From PFJX01 sp040751755 (GTDB taxonomy: Bacteria > Pseudomonadota > Gammaproteobacteria > Burkholderiales > Thiobacillaceae): a stretch of DNA of 64,000 bases. A program made the position numbers and the translations under genes. Where the stretch lies: assembly GCA_040751755.1 (NCBI GenBank), contig JBFMHC010000033.1:1-64000 (forward strand), in the 5' to 3' direction. Below, piece after piece: positions 44,748-54,478 of the stretch; the stretch's first letter is position 1, and the number at the start of each line of letters is the position of its first letter. Under the pieces are notes generated by a model, which saw only the letters and a list, made by a program, of their open reading frames with translations, ran no database searches and had not been told where the DNA came from.

Positions 44748-44771
44748 GCCCCCGGGCTGGAGTCCGGGGGC
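44748..44771 (-). terminator. Possible attenuator in the hisC leader
   Basis: An 8-bp all-GC stem GCCCCCGG / CCGGGGGC with an 8-base loop; on the minus strand it is followed by AGACTTTTATT, so it resembles an intrinsic terminator 60 bases upstream of the hisC start. With no minus-strand gene between it and hisB it could only act on the hisC leader. The 226-base hisC-hisB gap contains no other feature I can identify, and no histidine-rich leader peptide. Confidence 0.4.
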
Positions 44772-44913
44772 GTGGGTGATGTTATCATGCGGCCCGGATT
44801 TCCTTGCTCGACGTGAACCTGGGCCGTTGCCACGAACACCGCCTTCCAACGCCTTCCTGACCGCTGCCTAGCGTCCCCATCCCCGCGCCCACTCGTCCTC
44901 TCCGGTATCCCCC

Positions 44914-45501
44914 ATGCGGCAAGCCGACATCTCCCGTAACACCCTGGAAACCCAGATCCGCGTCGTCCTCGACCTCGATGGCACCGGCCAGTGCCGCCTC
45001 GACACCGGCGTGCCCTTCCTCGAGCACATGCTCGACCAGGTGGCGCGCCACGGCCTCGTCGACCTCGACATCCAGGCCAAGGGCGACCTGCACATCGACG
45101 CGCACCATACCGCCGAGGACATCGGCATCACCCTCGGCCAGGCCTTCGCCAAGGCCGTCGGCGACAAGAAGGGCATCCGCCGCTACGGCCACGCCTACGT
45201 GCCGCTGGACGAGGCCCTGTCGCGCGTGGTGATCGACCTGTCCGGCCGGCCCGGCCTGGAGTTCCATTGCGAGTTCACGCGCGCGCGCATCGGCGACTTC
45301 GACGTCGACCTGTTCCGCGAGTTCTTCCAGGGCTTCGTCAACCATGCCGGCGTGACCCTGCACATAGACAACCTGCGCGGCGTCAATGCCCACCACCAGG
45401 CCGAGACCGTGTTCAAGGCATTCGGCCGCGCCCTGCGCATGGCCCTGGAACGCGACGAGCGCATGGCCGGCGTCATGCCCTCGACCAAGGGGACGCTGTG
45501 A
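44914..45501 (+). CDS. hisB: Imidazoleglycerol-phosphate dehydratase
   Basis: 195 residues, the monofunctional form without the phosphatase domain found in enterics. Mn2+-binding motifs LEHMLDQVARHGLVDL and DAHHTAEDIGI near residue 65 and the second HHQAETVFKAFGRAL are present. A separate histidinol phosphatase must exist elsewhere. The stop overlaps the hisH ATG (TGATG). First gene of the rightward hisBHAFIE run, divergent from hisC. Confidence 0.96.
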   Translation: MRQADISRNTLETQIRVVLDLDGTGQCRLDTGVPFLEHMLDQVARHGLVDLDIQAKGDLHIDAHHTAEDIGITLGQAFAKAVGDKKGIRRYGHAYVPLDEALSRVVIDLSGRPGLEFHCEFTRARIGDFDVDLFREFFQGFVNHAGVTLHIDNLRGVNAHHQAETVFKAFGRALRMALERDERMAGVMPSTKGTL

Positions 45502-46142
45502 TGGGCGTGGACATCGCCGTGATCGACTACGGCATGGGCAACCTGCACTCCGTGCGCAAGGCCCTGGAGCACGTGGCGCCCGGCGCGACGGTGGCGGTCA
45601 CCGACGACCCGGCCCTGATCGCCGCCGCCTCGCGCGTGGTGTTCCCGGGACAGGGCGCGGCGCCGGACTGCATGGCGGAGATCGAGGCGCACCACCTGCG
45701 CCAGGTGGTCCTGGACGCCGCCGCGAACAAGCCCTTTCTCGGTATCTGCATGGGCCTGCAGGTCCTGTTCGCGCACAGCGAGGAGGGCGATACGCCCTGC
45801 CTGGGCCTGCTCGGCGGCGAGGTGAAGCGCTTCCCCGAGGCGGCGATGCGCGACGCCGAGGGCAACAAGCTGAAGGTGCCGCACATGGGCTGGAACAATG
45901 TGCGCCAGACCCAGGCGCATCCCCTGTGGCAGGGCATCGACGACGGCGCGCGCTTCTACTTCGTGCACAGCTACTACTGCGATCCGGCCGACAAGTCGGT
46001 GGCGGCCGGCGTCAGCGAATACCCTTTCGAATTCACCTGCGCGGTGGCGCGCGACAACCTGTTCGCCGTGCAGTTTCACCCCGAGAAGAGCGCGGCCGCC
46101 GGCCTGCGCCTGCTCGCCAATTTCGTGACCTGGGACGTTTGA
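45501..46142 (+). CDS. hisH: Imidazole glycerol phosphate synthase subunit HisH
   Basis: Glutamine amidotransferase that feeds ammonia to HisF. 213 residues. VIDYGMGNLHSV at the start, nucleophile Cys in LGICMGLQVLF and the His-Glu pair in VQFHPEKSAAAG complete the class I triad. Confidence 0.96.
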   Translation: MGVDIAVIDYGMGNLHSVRKALEHVAPGATVAVTDDPALIAAASRVVFPGQGAAPDCMAEIEAHHLRQVVLDAAANKPFLGICMGLQVLFAHSEEGDTPCLGLLGGEVKRFPEAAMRDAEGNKLKVPHMGWNNVRQTQAHPLWQGIDDGARFYFVHSYYCDPADKSVAAGVSEYPFEFTCAVARDNLFAVQFHPEKSAAAGLRLLANFVTWDV

Positions 46143-46161
46143 AACTGAAGGACCTGATTGC

Positions 46162-46905
46162 ATGCTGATCATTCCCGCGATCGATCTGAAAGATGGCCAG
46201 TGCGTTCGCCTCAAGCAGGGCGAGATGGACAGCGCCACGGTGTTCTCCAGCAACCCGGCGGAGATGGCCGCGAAGTGGCTGGCGAGCGGCGCGCGCCGCC
46301 TGCACCTGGTGGACCTGAACGGCGCCTTCGCCGGCAAGCCGGTGAACGAGGCGGCGATCAAGGCGATCACCGACGCCATGGGCGACGAGATCCCCGTGCA
46401 GTTGGGCGGCGGCATCCGCGACCTCGACACCATCGAGCGCTACCTCGACGACGGCATCACCTACGTGATCATCGGCAGCGCGGCGGTGAAGAACCCCGGC
46501 TTCCTGCACGATGCCTGCATCGCCTTCCCCGGCCACATCATCGTCGGCCTCGACGCCAAGGACGGCAAGGTGGCGGTGGAGGGCTGGTCCAAGGTCACCG
46601 GCCACGACGTGGTCGACCTCGCGAAGCGTTTCGAGGATTACGGCGTGGAGTCCGTGGTGTACACCGACATCGGCCGCGACGGCATGCTCAGTGGCGTCAA
46701 CATCGAGGCCACGGTGAAGCTGGCGCAGGCGCTGACCATCCCGGTGATCGCCAGCGGCGGCCTCACCAACCTGGACGACGTGCGCAAGCTGTGCGCGGTG
46801 CAGGACGAGGGCATCATGGGCGCCATCACCGGCCGCGCCATCTACGAGGGCACCCTCGATTTCGCCGCTGCCCAGGCCCTGGCCGACGAACTGAGCGCAC
46901 GCTGA
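46162..46905 (+). CDS. hisA: Phosphoribosyl-formimino-AICAR isomerase
   Basis: 247-residue TIM barrel. Catalytic D8 in IPAIDLKDGQCVRL and D130-region in YTDIGRDGMLSG, with the phosphate-binding IPVIASGGLTN; isomerises ProFAR to PRFAR. Between hisH and hisF with short gaps. Confidence 0.96.
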   Translation: MLIIPAIDLKDGQCVRLKQGEMDSATVFSSNPAEMAAKWLASGARRLHLVDLNGAFAGKPVNEAAIKAITDAMGDEIPVQLGGGIRDLDTIERYLDDGITYVIIGSAAVKNPGFLHDACIAFPGHIIVGLDAKDGKVAVEGWSKVTGHDVVDLAKRFEDYGVESVVYTDIGRDGMLSGVNIEATVKLAQALTIPVIASGGLTNLDDVRKLCAVQDEGIMGAITGRAIYEGTLDFAAAQALADELSAR

Positions 46906-46918
46906 TCCGCAGACATCC

Positions 46919-47689
46919 ATGGGCCTCGCGAAACGCATCATCCCCTGCCTGGACGTGACCGCCGGGCGCGTCGTCAAGGGCGTCAACTTCGTCAACCTGC
47001 GCGACGCCGGCGACCCCGTGGAGATCGCGCGCCGCTACGACGAGCAGGGCGCCGACGAACTCACCTTCCTCGACATCACCGCCAGCTCCGACGACCGCGA
47101 CCTGATCCTGCACATCATCGAGGACGTGGCCGCGCAGGTCTTCATCCCCCTCACGGTGGGTGGCGGCGTGCGCGCGGTCGACGACGTGCGCCGCCTGCTG
47201 CATGCCGGCGCGGACAAGGTCTCGATCAACACCGCGGCGGTGACCAACCCGCAACTGGTCAAGGACTGCTCCGACCGCTTCGGCTCGCAGTGCATCGTCG
47301 TCGCCATCGACGCCAAGCAGACCGTCTGGGGTGCCGCGCCGAAGTGGGAGATCTTCACCCACGGCGGCCGCCGCCCCACCGGCCTGGACGCCGTGGAGTG
47401 GGCGAGGAAGATGGAGGCCCTGGGCGCGGGCGAGCTCCTGCTCACCAGCATGGACCGCGACGGTGCGAAGATCGGCTTCGATCTCAACCTGACGCGTGCC
47501 GTGGCCGACGCGGTGAACATCCCGGTGATCGCCAGCGGCGGCGTCGGCAACCTGCAGCACCTCGCCGACGGCGTGAAGAAGGGCGGCGCCGACGCGGTAC
47601 TCGCGGCCAGCATCTTCCACTTCGGCGAGTTCACCGTGGAACAGGCCAAGCGCCACATGCGGGAACAGGGCATCGAGGTGCGGCTATGA
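46919..47689 (+). CDS. hisF: Imidazole glycerol phosphate synthase subunit HisF
   Basis: 256-residue TIM barrel cyclase. IPCLDVTAGRVVKGVNFVNLRDAGDPVE, D131-type LTSMDRDGAKIGFDL and IPVIASGGVGN are diagnostic. Works with HisH. Stop overlaps hisI (ATGA). Confidence 0.97.
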   Translation: MGLAKRIIPCLDVTAGRVVKGVNFVNLRDAGDPVEIARRYDEQGADELTFLDITASSDDRDLILHIIEDVAAQVFIPLTVGGGVRAVDDVRRLLHAGADKVSINTAAVTNPQLVKDCSDRFGSQCIVVAIDAKQTVWGAAPKWEIFTHGGRRPTGLDAVEWARKMEALGAGELLLTSMDRDGAKIGFDLNLTRAVADAVNIPVIASGGVGNLQHLADGVKKGGADAVLAASIFHFGEFTVEQAKRHMREQGIEVRL

Positions 47690-48081
47690 GCAAGAACGAG
47701 GCCTGGCTGAACAAGATCAACTGGTCGGAAGACGGCCTGGTGCCGGCGATCGCCCAGGACGCCGCCACCGGCGACATCCTCATGGTGGCGTGGATGAACC
47801 GCGAGGCGCTCAAGCTGACCGCCGAGAAGGGCGAGGCCATCTACTGGTCGCGCTCGCGCAAGAAGCTGTGGCACAAGGGCGAAGAGTCCGGCCACACGCA
47901 GAAGGTGAAGGAGATCCGCACCGACTGCGACGAGGACGTGATCCTGCTCAAGGTCGAGCAGGCCGGCGACATCGCCTGCCACACCGGCCGCCACAGCTGC
48001 TTCTTCCAGGTTCTGGAGCAGGGGCAGTGGCAGGCGGTCGATCCGGTGCTCAAGGACCCGCACGAGATCTACAAGAAATGA
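47686..48081 (+). CDS. hisI: Phosphoribosyl-AMP cyclohydrolase
   Basis: 131 residues, HisI alone rather than a HisIE fusion. Metal ligands in RTDCDEDVILLKVEQ and CHTGRHSCFF are present; KLWHKGEESGHTQ is the conserved entry. Overlaps hisF and hisE by ATGA junctions. Confidence 0.96.
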   Translation: MSKNEAWLNKINWSEDGLVPAIAQDAATGDILMVAWMNREALKLTAEKGEAIYWSRSRKKLWHKGEESGHTQKVKEIRTDCDEDVILLKVEQAGDIACHTGRHSCFFQVLEQGQWQAVDPVLKDPHEIYKK

Positions 48082-48407
48082 ACGACGCCGAGATCCTGGC
48101 CCGCCTGGCGGCGACCCTGGAGGCCCGCAAGCAGGCCGATCCCCAGTCCTCCTACGTGGCCAAGCTCTACCACAAGGGCCTGGACGCCATCCTCAAGAAG
48201 GTGGCGGAGGAGGCGGCCGAGACCATCATGGCCGCCAAGGACGGGGTGCGCGAGAAAATCGTCTATGAGACCGCCGATCTATGGTTTCATAGCCTGGTCC
48301 TGCTGGCCCAGCAGGGCATCCGCCCCGAGGAGATCCTCGCCGAACTGGCACGCCGCGAGGGGCTGTCCGGGATTGCCGAGAAGGCGGCACGCAAGGAGCA
48401 GGCATGA
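48078..48407 (+). CDS. hisE: Phosphoribosyl-ATP pyrophosphatase
   Basis: 109 residues of the MazG-like HisE fold: YVAKLYHKGLDAILKKVAEEAAETIMAAK with the EExxE metal site and YETADLWFHSLVLL. Stop overlaps the HIT-protein start. Confidence 0.96.
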   Translation: MNDAEILARLAATLEARKQADPQSSYVAKLYHKGLDAILKKVAEEAAETIMAAKDGVREKIVYETADLWFHSLVLLAQQGIRPEEILAELARREGLSGIAEKAARKEQA

Positions 48408-48742
48408 GCAGCGATTGCATCTTCTGCAGGATCGTCGCGGGCGAGATCCCCAGCCGCAAGGTCTACGAGGACGACGAGCTGATCGCCTTCCACGACATCC
48501 GCCCGGCGGCGGCGGTGCACTTCATGATCGTGCCGAAGATGCACCTCGACTCGCTTGCCGACGCGCGTCCCGCGGAAGAGGGGCTCTTGGGGCGCATCCT
48601 CCTGCTGGCCCCCGTGCTGGCCAAGGAGCAGGGTCTCGCGGACGGCTTCCGCACCATCATCAACACCGGCCGCGGCGGCGGCCAGGAAGTCATGCACCTG
48701 CATGTCCACGTAATGGGTGGCGGACCGCTCCGCCCCATGTGA
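48404..48742 (+). CDS. HIT-family nucleotide hydrolase (HinT-like)
   Basis: 112 residues. CIFCRIVAGEIPSRKVYEDDELIAFHDI and the histidine triad HLHVHVMGG near residue 100 identify a HinT-type purine phosphoramidate hydrolase. It is translationally coupled to hisE and precedes tatA, a common order in this group of bacteria. Confidence 0.95.
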   Translation: MSSDCIFCRIVAGEIPSRKVYEDDELIAFHDIRPAAAVHFMIVPKMHLDSLADARPAEEGLLGRILLLAPVLAKEQGLADGFRTIINTGRGGGQEVMHLHVHVMGGGPLRPM

Positions 48743-48758
48743 TTTTTAGGAGAGAGAA

Positions 48759-48980
48759 ATGGGTTCCTTCAGCATCTGGCATTGGCTGATCGTTCTGGTG
48801 ATCGTGCTGCTGGTCTTCGGCACCAAGAAACTGCGCAACATCGGCGGCGACCTCGGCGGTGCCGTGAAGAACTTCAAGGAAGCCATGGGCGAGGAAAAGA
48901 ACAAGCCCACCGAGCTGCCGCGTGGCGAGACCCAGGGCACCACCATCGAGGGCGAGGTCAAGGACAAACAACAAAGTTGA
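48759..48980 (+). CDS. tatA: Twin-arginine translocase subunit TatA
   Basis: 73 residues: membrane helix SIWHWLIVLVIVLLVFGTKKL, the FGTKK hinge, amphipathic helix NIGGDLGGAVKNFKEAMGEE and a charged tail. Forms the protein-conducting pore for folded proteins. Preceded by AGGAGAG. A 65-base spacer to tatB holds an 8-bp inverted repeat GTTGGCAG (48997-49004) / CTGCCAAC (49026-49033). Confidence 0.94.
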   Translation: MGSFSIWHWLIVLVIVLLVFGTKKLRNIGGDLGGAVKNFKEAMGEEKNKPTELPRGETQGTTIEGEVKDKQQS

Positions 48981-49045
48981 TGGCGGGCAGTCCGCGGTTG
49001 GCAGGTTTCAGCTGCCGACAGGCGACTGCCAACTGAACGCTTGCT

Positions 49046-49489
49046 ATGTTCGACATTGGCTTCAGCGAACTCCTGGTCATCGGCGTCGTCGCCCTGCTGG
49101 TCATCGGCCCCGAGCGCCTGCCCAAGGTGGCGCGCACCGCCGGCCAGTGGCTCGGGCGCCTGAACCGCTACGTCTCCCAGGTCAAGCAGGACATCGACCG
49201 CGACATGCGCCTGGAAGAGCTGCGCAAGATGCAGCAGGAGATGAAGGACAGCGCGCAGAAGTACGAGATCATGGCCAACGAGACGGTGCAGCGCGTGGAG
49301 GAGGGCGTCGCCGAGGAGACCGGCCAGATCAGCAAGGTGATGGAGGCCATGGGCAGGACCGACGGCGGACTCACCGTGCGCGAGTATGAAAAGCTGCAGG
49401 CGGAACAGGCCGCGGTGACCGCCCCGGACGCCGTCGCGGACGCGACCCCGAAGGCCGAGAACGCCGAGCCGGCCCCCCCCAAGGCCTGA
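49046..49489 (+). CDS. tatB: Twin-arginine translocase subunit TatB
   Basis: 147 residues: MFDIGFSELLVIGVVALLVIGPERLPKVARTAG is the TatB signature with the conserved Glu and Pro, followed by a long charged helix and an Ala/Pro/Glu-rich tail. Forms the receptor with TatC. Confidence 0.95.
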   Translation: MFDIGFSELLVIGVVALLVIGPERLPKVARTAGQWLGRLNRYVSQVKQDIDRDMRLEELRKMQQEMKDSAQKYEIMANETVQRVEEGVAEETGQISKVMEAMGRTDGGLTVREYEKLQAEQAAVTAPDAVADATPKAENAEPAPPKA

Positions 49490-49504
49490 CGACGCAACCC
49501 CGCC

Positions 49505-50329
49505 ATGCAGATCGACGGCCAGGAAACCTTCATTTCCCACCTCTTGGAACTGCGCGACCGCCTGTTGCGCATGGTGATCGCCTGGATCGTCGTGTTCGCC
49601 TGCCTGTTTCCCTGGGCCAACGACCTCTACAGCCTGCTCGCCCAGCCGCTCCTGAGCAAGCTGCCGCAGGGCGGTCAGATGATCGCCACCGAGGTGGTGA
49701 CGCCGTTCTTCGTGCCGGTGAAGGTGGCCATGATGGCGGCCTTCCTGGTCGCCCTGCCGTATCTCCTCTACCAGATCTGGGCCTTCGTCGCGCCGGGCCT
49801 GTACAGCCACGAGAAACGCTTCATCCTGCCCATGGTGGTGGCCAGCCTGGTTTTGTTCGCCTGCGGCATGGCCTTCGCCTATTTCCTGGTGTTCCCCGTC
49901 GTGTTCGGCTTCATCGTCGGCATCGCCCCGCAGGGCGTGGCGGTGATGACGGACATCGGCAAGTACCTCGATTTCGTCATCACCATGTTCCTCGCCTTCG
50001 GCATCACTTTCGAGGTGCCCATCATCGTCGTGGCGCTCGCCATGATGGGCATGGTCGAGATCGCCCAGTTCAAGGAGGCGCGCCCCTACGTGATCGTCGG
50101 CGCCTTCGTGATCGGCGCCATCTTCACGCCACCGGACGTGGTGTCGCAGATCATGCTCGCGGTGCCGCTTTGGTTGCTCTATGAGCTGGGGGTCCTGGTG
50201 GCCGGCTGGCTGGTGCGCAAGCGGGCCCAGGCGCCGGTGGAGGAGCCGGAGGCCTACAAACCCCTGAGCGAGGAGGAACTGGAGGCGGAGCTCGATCGCA
50301 TCGACGACGAGGAGAAGAAGACGAGCTGA
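49505..50329 (+). CDS. tatC: Twin-arginine translocase subunit TatC
   Basis: 274 residues, six membrane spans. FISHLLELRDRLLRMVIAW at the N-terminus, the periplasmic loop with FFVPVKVAMMAAFLVALPYLLYQIWAFVAPGLYSHEKRF, and ASATPPD-like IFTPPDVVSQ are conserved. Receptor for RR signal peptides. A terminator follows. Confidence 0.97.
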   Translation: MQIDGQETFISHLLELRDRLLRMVIAWIVVFACLFPWANDLYSLLAQPLLSKLPQGGQMIATEVVTPFFVPVKVAMMAAFLVALPYLLYQIWAFVAPGLYSHEKRFILPMVVASLVLFACGMAFAYFLVFPVVFGFIVGIAPQGVAVMTDIGKYLDFVITMFLAFGITFEVPIIVVALAMMGMVEIAQFKEARPYVIVGAFVIGAIFTPPDVVSQIMLAVPLWLLYELGVLVAGWLVRKRAQAPVEEPEAYKPLSEEELEAELDRIDDEEKKTS

Positions 50330-50357
50330 GGCACTACTATGGTGCCTTGCCGGTCGC

Positions 50358-50385
50358 AACGCCCCGCAATGGGGCGTTTATTTTT
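50358..50385 (+). terminator. Terminator after tatC
   Basis: 8-bp stem AACGCCCC / GGGGCGTT with a GCAAT loop followed by TATTTTT. Ends the his-HIT-tat transcript and isolates amtB. Confidence 0.88.
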
Positions 50386-50426
50386 GGTGCGCGCCAATGA
50401 AAATAGGGGGTTGCGTGCACCACTAA

Positions 50427-50443
50427 GAGGCACAAGTCTTGCT
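50427..50443 (+). promoter_or_regulatory. Sigma-54 promoter of amtB
   Basis: GAGGCACAAGTCTTGCT has the invariant GG (50429-50430) and GC (50441-50442) exactly 10 bases apart in a good match to the -24/-12 consensus. Transcription would start near 50453, 23 bases before the amtB start. A half-site TGCACCA just upstream (50416-50422) resembles part of an NtrC site. Nitrogen-responsive control of amtB by NtrC is the family norm and fits. Confidence 0.75.
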
Positions 50444-50475
50444 TATTGGGTGCGAGTTTTTTCCTGGAGACCCAA

Positions 50476-51678
50476 ATGGATGCGTTCAAATCCGGTGCCG
50501 ATGTCCTGTTCGTGCTGCTCGGCGCCATCATGGTGCTGGCGATGCACGCCGGCTTCGCCTTTCTCGAACTGGGCACGGTGCGCAAGAAGAACCAGGTCAA
50601 TGCCCTGGTGAAGATCCTCACCGATTTCTCCGTCTCGACCATCGCTTACTTCTTCATCGGCTATGGCGTGGCCTACGGTGTCGACTTCATGAGCGGCGCC
50701 GCCGTGCTGGCGGAGAAGAACGGCTACGATCTGGTGAAGTTCTTCTTCCTGCTGACCTTCGCCGCCGCCATCCCCGCCATCATCTCCGGCGGCATCGCCG
50801 AGCGCGCCAAGTTCCACCCGCAGCTCGCCGCCACCTTCCTGCTGGTCGGCTTCGTCTATCCCTTTTTCGAGGGCCTGGTGTGGAACAAGAACCTCGGTTT
50901 CCAGGCTTGGCTGGCCGGCAGTTTCGGCGCGGAGTTCCACGACTTCGCCGGTTCCGTGGTGGTGCACGCCGTGGGCGGCTGGATCGCCCTGCCGGCGGTC
51001 CTGTTGCTCGGCGCGCGGCGCGGCCGCTATCGCCACGACGGCATGGTGTCGGCGCACCCGCCCTCCAGCATCCCCTTCCTGGCGCTCGGCGCGTGGATCC
51101 TCACCGTCGGCTGGTTCGGCTTCAACGTGATGTCGGCGCAGAAGCTCGAGGTGGTCTCCGGCCTGGTCGCCGTGAACTCGCTCATGGCCATGGTGGGCGG
51201 CACGCTGGCGGCCCTGCTCGTGGGCAGGAACGACCCTGGCTTCATCCACAACGGCCCCCTCGCCGGTCTGGTCGCCGTGTGTGCGGGTTCGGACCTGATG
51301 CACCCGGTGGGCGCACTGGCCACTGGCGCGGTCGCCGGCGCCCTGTTCGTGGTGATGTTCACCATCACCCAGAACCGCTGGAGGATCGACGACGTGCTCG
51401 GTGTGTGGCCCCTGCACGGCCTGTGCGGTGCCTGGGGCGGTATCGCCGCCGGTATCTTCGGCCTGCAGGCCCTGGGAGGCGTGGGCGGGGTGAGCTTTTC
51501 CTCACAGCTGATGGGGACTTTGGCCGGGGTGGGCATCGCCGTGGCCGGTGGCGCGCTGGTCTATGGCGTGTTGAAACTGGCCTTCGGCCTGCGTCTGGAT
51601 GCCGAGGAGGAATTCAATGGCGCGGACCTCACGATCCACAAAATTTCTGCCTCACCTGAGCGGGAAACCAACTGGTAG
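50476..51678 (+). CDS. amtB: Ammonium transporter
   Basis: 400 residues from ATG 50476, with GGAG 7 bases before; the frame extends to 50446 without homology. Eleven membrane spans expected. Key residues: the Asp of HDFAGSVVVHAVGGW and the first pore histidine in VVHAVGG, the second in WPLHGLCGAWGG. No glnK/glnB gene is adjacent, although such a partner usually accompanies amtB. Its own sigma-54 promoter lies upstream. Confidence 0.95.
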   Translation: MDAFKSGADVLFVLLGAIMVLAMHAGFAFLELGTVRKKNQVNALVKILTDFSVSTIAYFFIGYGVAYGVDFMSGAAVLAEKNGYDLVKFFFLLTFAAAIPAIISGGIAERAKFHPQLAATFLLVGFVYPFFEGLVWNKNLGFQAWLAGSFGAEFHDFAGSVVVHAVGGWIALPAVLLLGARRGRYRHDGMVSAHPPSSIPFLALGAWILTVGWFGFNVMSAQKLEVVSGLVAVNSLMAMVGGTLAALLVGRNDPGFIHNGPLAGLVAVCAGSDLMHPVGALATGAVAGALFVVMFTITQNRWRIDDVLGVWPLHGLCGAWGGIAAGIFGLQALGGVGGVSFSSQLMGTLAGVGIAVAGGALVYGVLKLAFGLRLDAEEEFNGADLTIHKISASPERETNW

Positions 51679-51749
51679 TTGCCTTTTCGGCCAATTGTCT
51701 TGCTATGATGCGCCTGTCATAGCCCATGACGTTACACAGGAGACACAGC

Positions 51750-52046
51750 ATGAACAAATCTGAATTCATCGATGCCGTTGCCGCCAAAACTGATATGTCC
51801 AAGGCCGCCGCTGGTCGCGCGCTGGAAGCTGTGCTGGACACCATCACGGAAGCAGTGGCGAAGGGTGATTCGGTTAGCGTGATCGGCTTCGGTACCTTTG
51901 AAGCCCGCAAGCGTGCCGCTCGTACCGGCAAGAACCCGCAGACGGGCGCCGCGATCAAGATCGCTGCGACCACCGTGCCCGCCTTCAAGCCGGGCAAGGC
52001 GTTCAAGGATGCGGTGGCTGCCAAGAAGGCTGGCAAGAAGAAGTAA
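51750..52046 (+). CDS. hup: DNA-binding protein HU
   Basis: 98 residues from ATG 51750, with AGGAG before it; the longer frame from 51726 lacks homology. MNKSEFIDAVAAKTDMSKAAAGRALEA and the DNA-embracing arm FGTFEARKRAARTGKNPQTGAAIKI are HU signatures. Ends in a lysine-rich AKKAGKKK tail. The preceding gap contains a TATGAT -10-like element. A strong terminator follows. Confidence 0.95.
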   Translation: MNKSEFIDAVAAKTDMSKAAAGRALEAVLDTITEAVAKGDSVSVIGFGTFEARKRAARTGKNPQTGAAIKIAATTVPAFKPGKAFKDAVAAKKAGKKK

Positions 52047-52066
52047 GAAGCAGCAGGGTAGTATTG

Positions 52067-52095
52067 AAAAAGGCGCCTTCGTGGCGCCTTTTTTA
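52067..52095. terminator. Terminator after hup
   Basis: 11-bp stem AAAAAGGCGCC / GGCGCCTTTTT with a TTCGT loop and T run; also serves as end for the convergent membrane-protein gene, whose stop is at 52093. Confidence 0.88.
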
Positions 52096-52782
52096 TTGTG
52101 GGTCGGCCTCCGACCCTTCGTTCTCCGAGGCCGACGCGGCCGCCTGCCGATGGCGGCGATACAGCCAGGCGCCCAGGAGGCTGGAGACCACGAACAGGAC
52201 GATGGCAAGGGTCAGGCGCACCTCGGGGTCGAAATTGACGCCGCTGCCGGCGAGCGCGAACACCACGGTCTGTGGCAGGTAGCCGACGCCGCTGCCGGCA
52301 AGGAAGGGGAGGGCGGCGACGCTGCAGACGCCGGCGACCAGGTTGGTGGCGACGTTGCTGCCGACCGGCAGCAGGCGCAGGATCACCGCCATGGTGAATG
52401 GGTGCCCGGAGAGCACCTCGTCCAGCTTGCGGATGCGCCGGGGAAAACGGTGCAGGACCAGTGCGCGGCCGAACCACCGGGCATAGAAGAAGGCCATGAG
52501 GCTGCCCAGCAGGGTGCCGAGCACCGCCAGCAAGGTGCCATAGGCGAAGCCGAAGGCATAGCCGCCGAGAAAGGCCACCACCTGGCGCGGAAAGCCCACC
52601 GCCGTGGCCACGCCGGCGATGCCGAGGAAGACCAGCTCGCCGCGCAGCCCCTGGCCGCGTACCTGGGCGTCGATCCAGCGCTCGCTGAGGACGTCGCCCT
52701 CCTGCAGGGTGTTGACGAGGAAGCCCAGCACGGCAAGGCTGGCGATCAGCAGCAGGCCCTTGAGGAGGATGCGCAGGGTCAC
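52093..52782 (-). CDS. VTT-domain (TVP38/TMEM64) membrane protein
   Basis: 229 residues, five or six spans. The VTT/SNARE-associated core GFPRQVVAFLGGYAFGFAYGTLLAVLGTLLGSLMAFFYARWFGRALV and RLLPVGSNVATNLVAGVCSVAALPFLAGSGVGYLPQTVVFALAG is clear. DedA/VTT proteins act as lipid scramblases or transporters; substrate not known. Located between hup (convergent) and tRNA-Ser (divergent). Confidence 0.88.
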   Translation of the reverse strand: MTLRILLKGLLLIASLAVLGFLVNTLQEGDVLSERWIDAQVRGQGLRGELVFLGIAGVATAVGFPRQVVAFLGGYAFGFAYGTLLAVLGTLLGSLMAFFYARWFGRALVLHRFPRRIRKLDEVLSGHPFTMAVILRLLPVGSNVATNLVAGVCSVAALPFLAGSGVGYLPQTVVFALAGSGVNFDPEVRLTLAIVLFVVSSLLGAWLYRRHRQAAASASENEGSEADPQ

Positions 52783-52876
52783 GGAAGGAGGACGTTGGTT
52801 GGGCTGCGCGGGATTCTAGCAGTGCGTCCCACGCCTTGCCTCGGGAGGCCCCGCCGTGTATTCTCCCGCCCCTCAC

Positions 52877-52967
<91 letters not shown>

Positions 52968-52975
52968 CAACAGAT

Positions 52976-53004
52976 AACGCCCCGTCAGTCGGGGCGTTTG
53001 CATT
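52976..53004 (+). terminator. Terminator after tRNA-Ser
   Basis: Stem AACGCCCCG with CGGGGCGTT around TCAGT, 9 bases after the tRNA, followed by TTGCATTT. The T-tract is weak. Confidence 0.65.
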
Positions 53005-53021
53005 TCCGCGTCCCTCGGACG

Positions 53022-54347
<1,326 letters not shown>

Positions 54348-54363
54348 GACGTCTCCGGATGGG

Positions 54364-54410
54364 TGTCATGACAGATCATATTTTGTTGTCATGACGGGAG
54401 TGTCATGACA
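54364..54410. promoter_or_regulatory. Three TGTCATGAC(A) palindromes, likely FisR sites
   Basis: Perfect palindrome TGTCATGACA occurs at 54364-54373 and 54401-54410, with TGTCATGACG at 54387-54396 between them. They lie 70-115 bases upstream of the sigma-54 promoter of the sqr unit, the usual distance for an activator, and directly upstream of fisR itself. Binding is inferred. Confidence 0.75.
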
Positions 54411-54478
54411 AGGTGAAGAAGGCCCCGGATTCGGCGATTTTTCCATTCAAAAACAAAGCGTTGCTGTTTTTGTTGCGC

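Noticed and set aside
44688..44913. His-rich leader peptide for classical his attenuation
   Set aside because: No short frame with a run of His codons was found on either strand in the gap.
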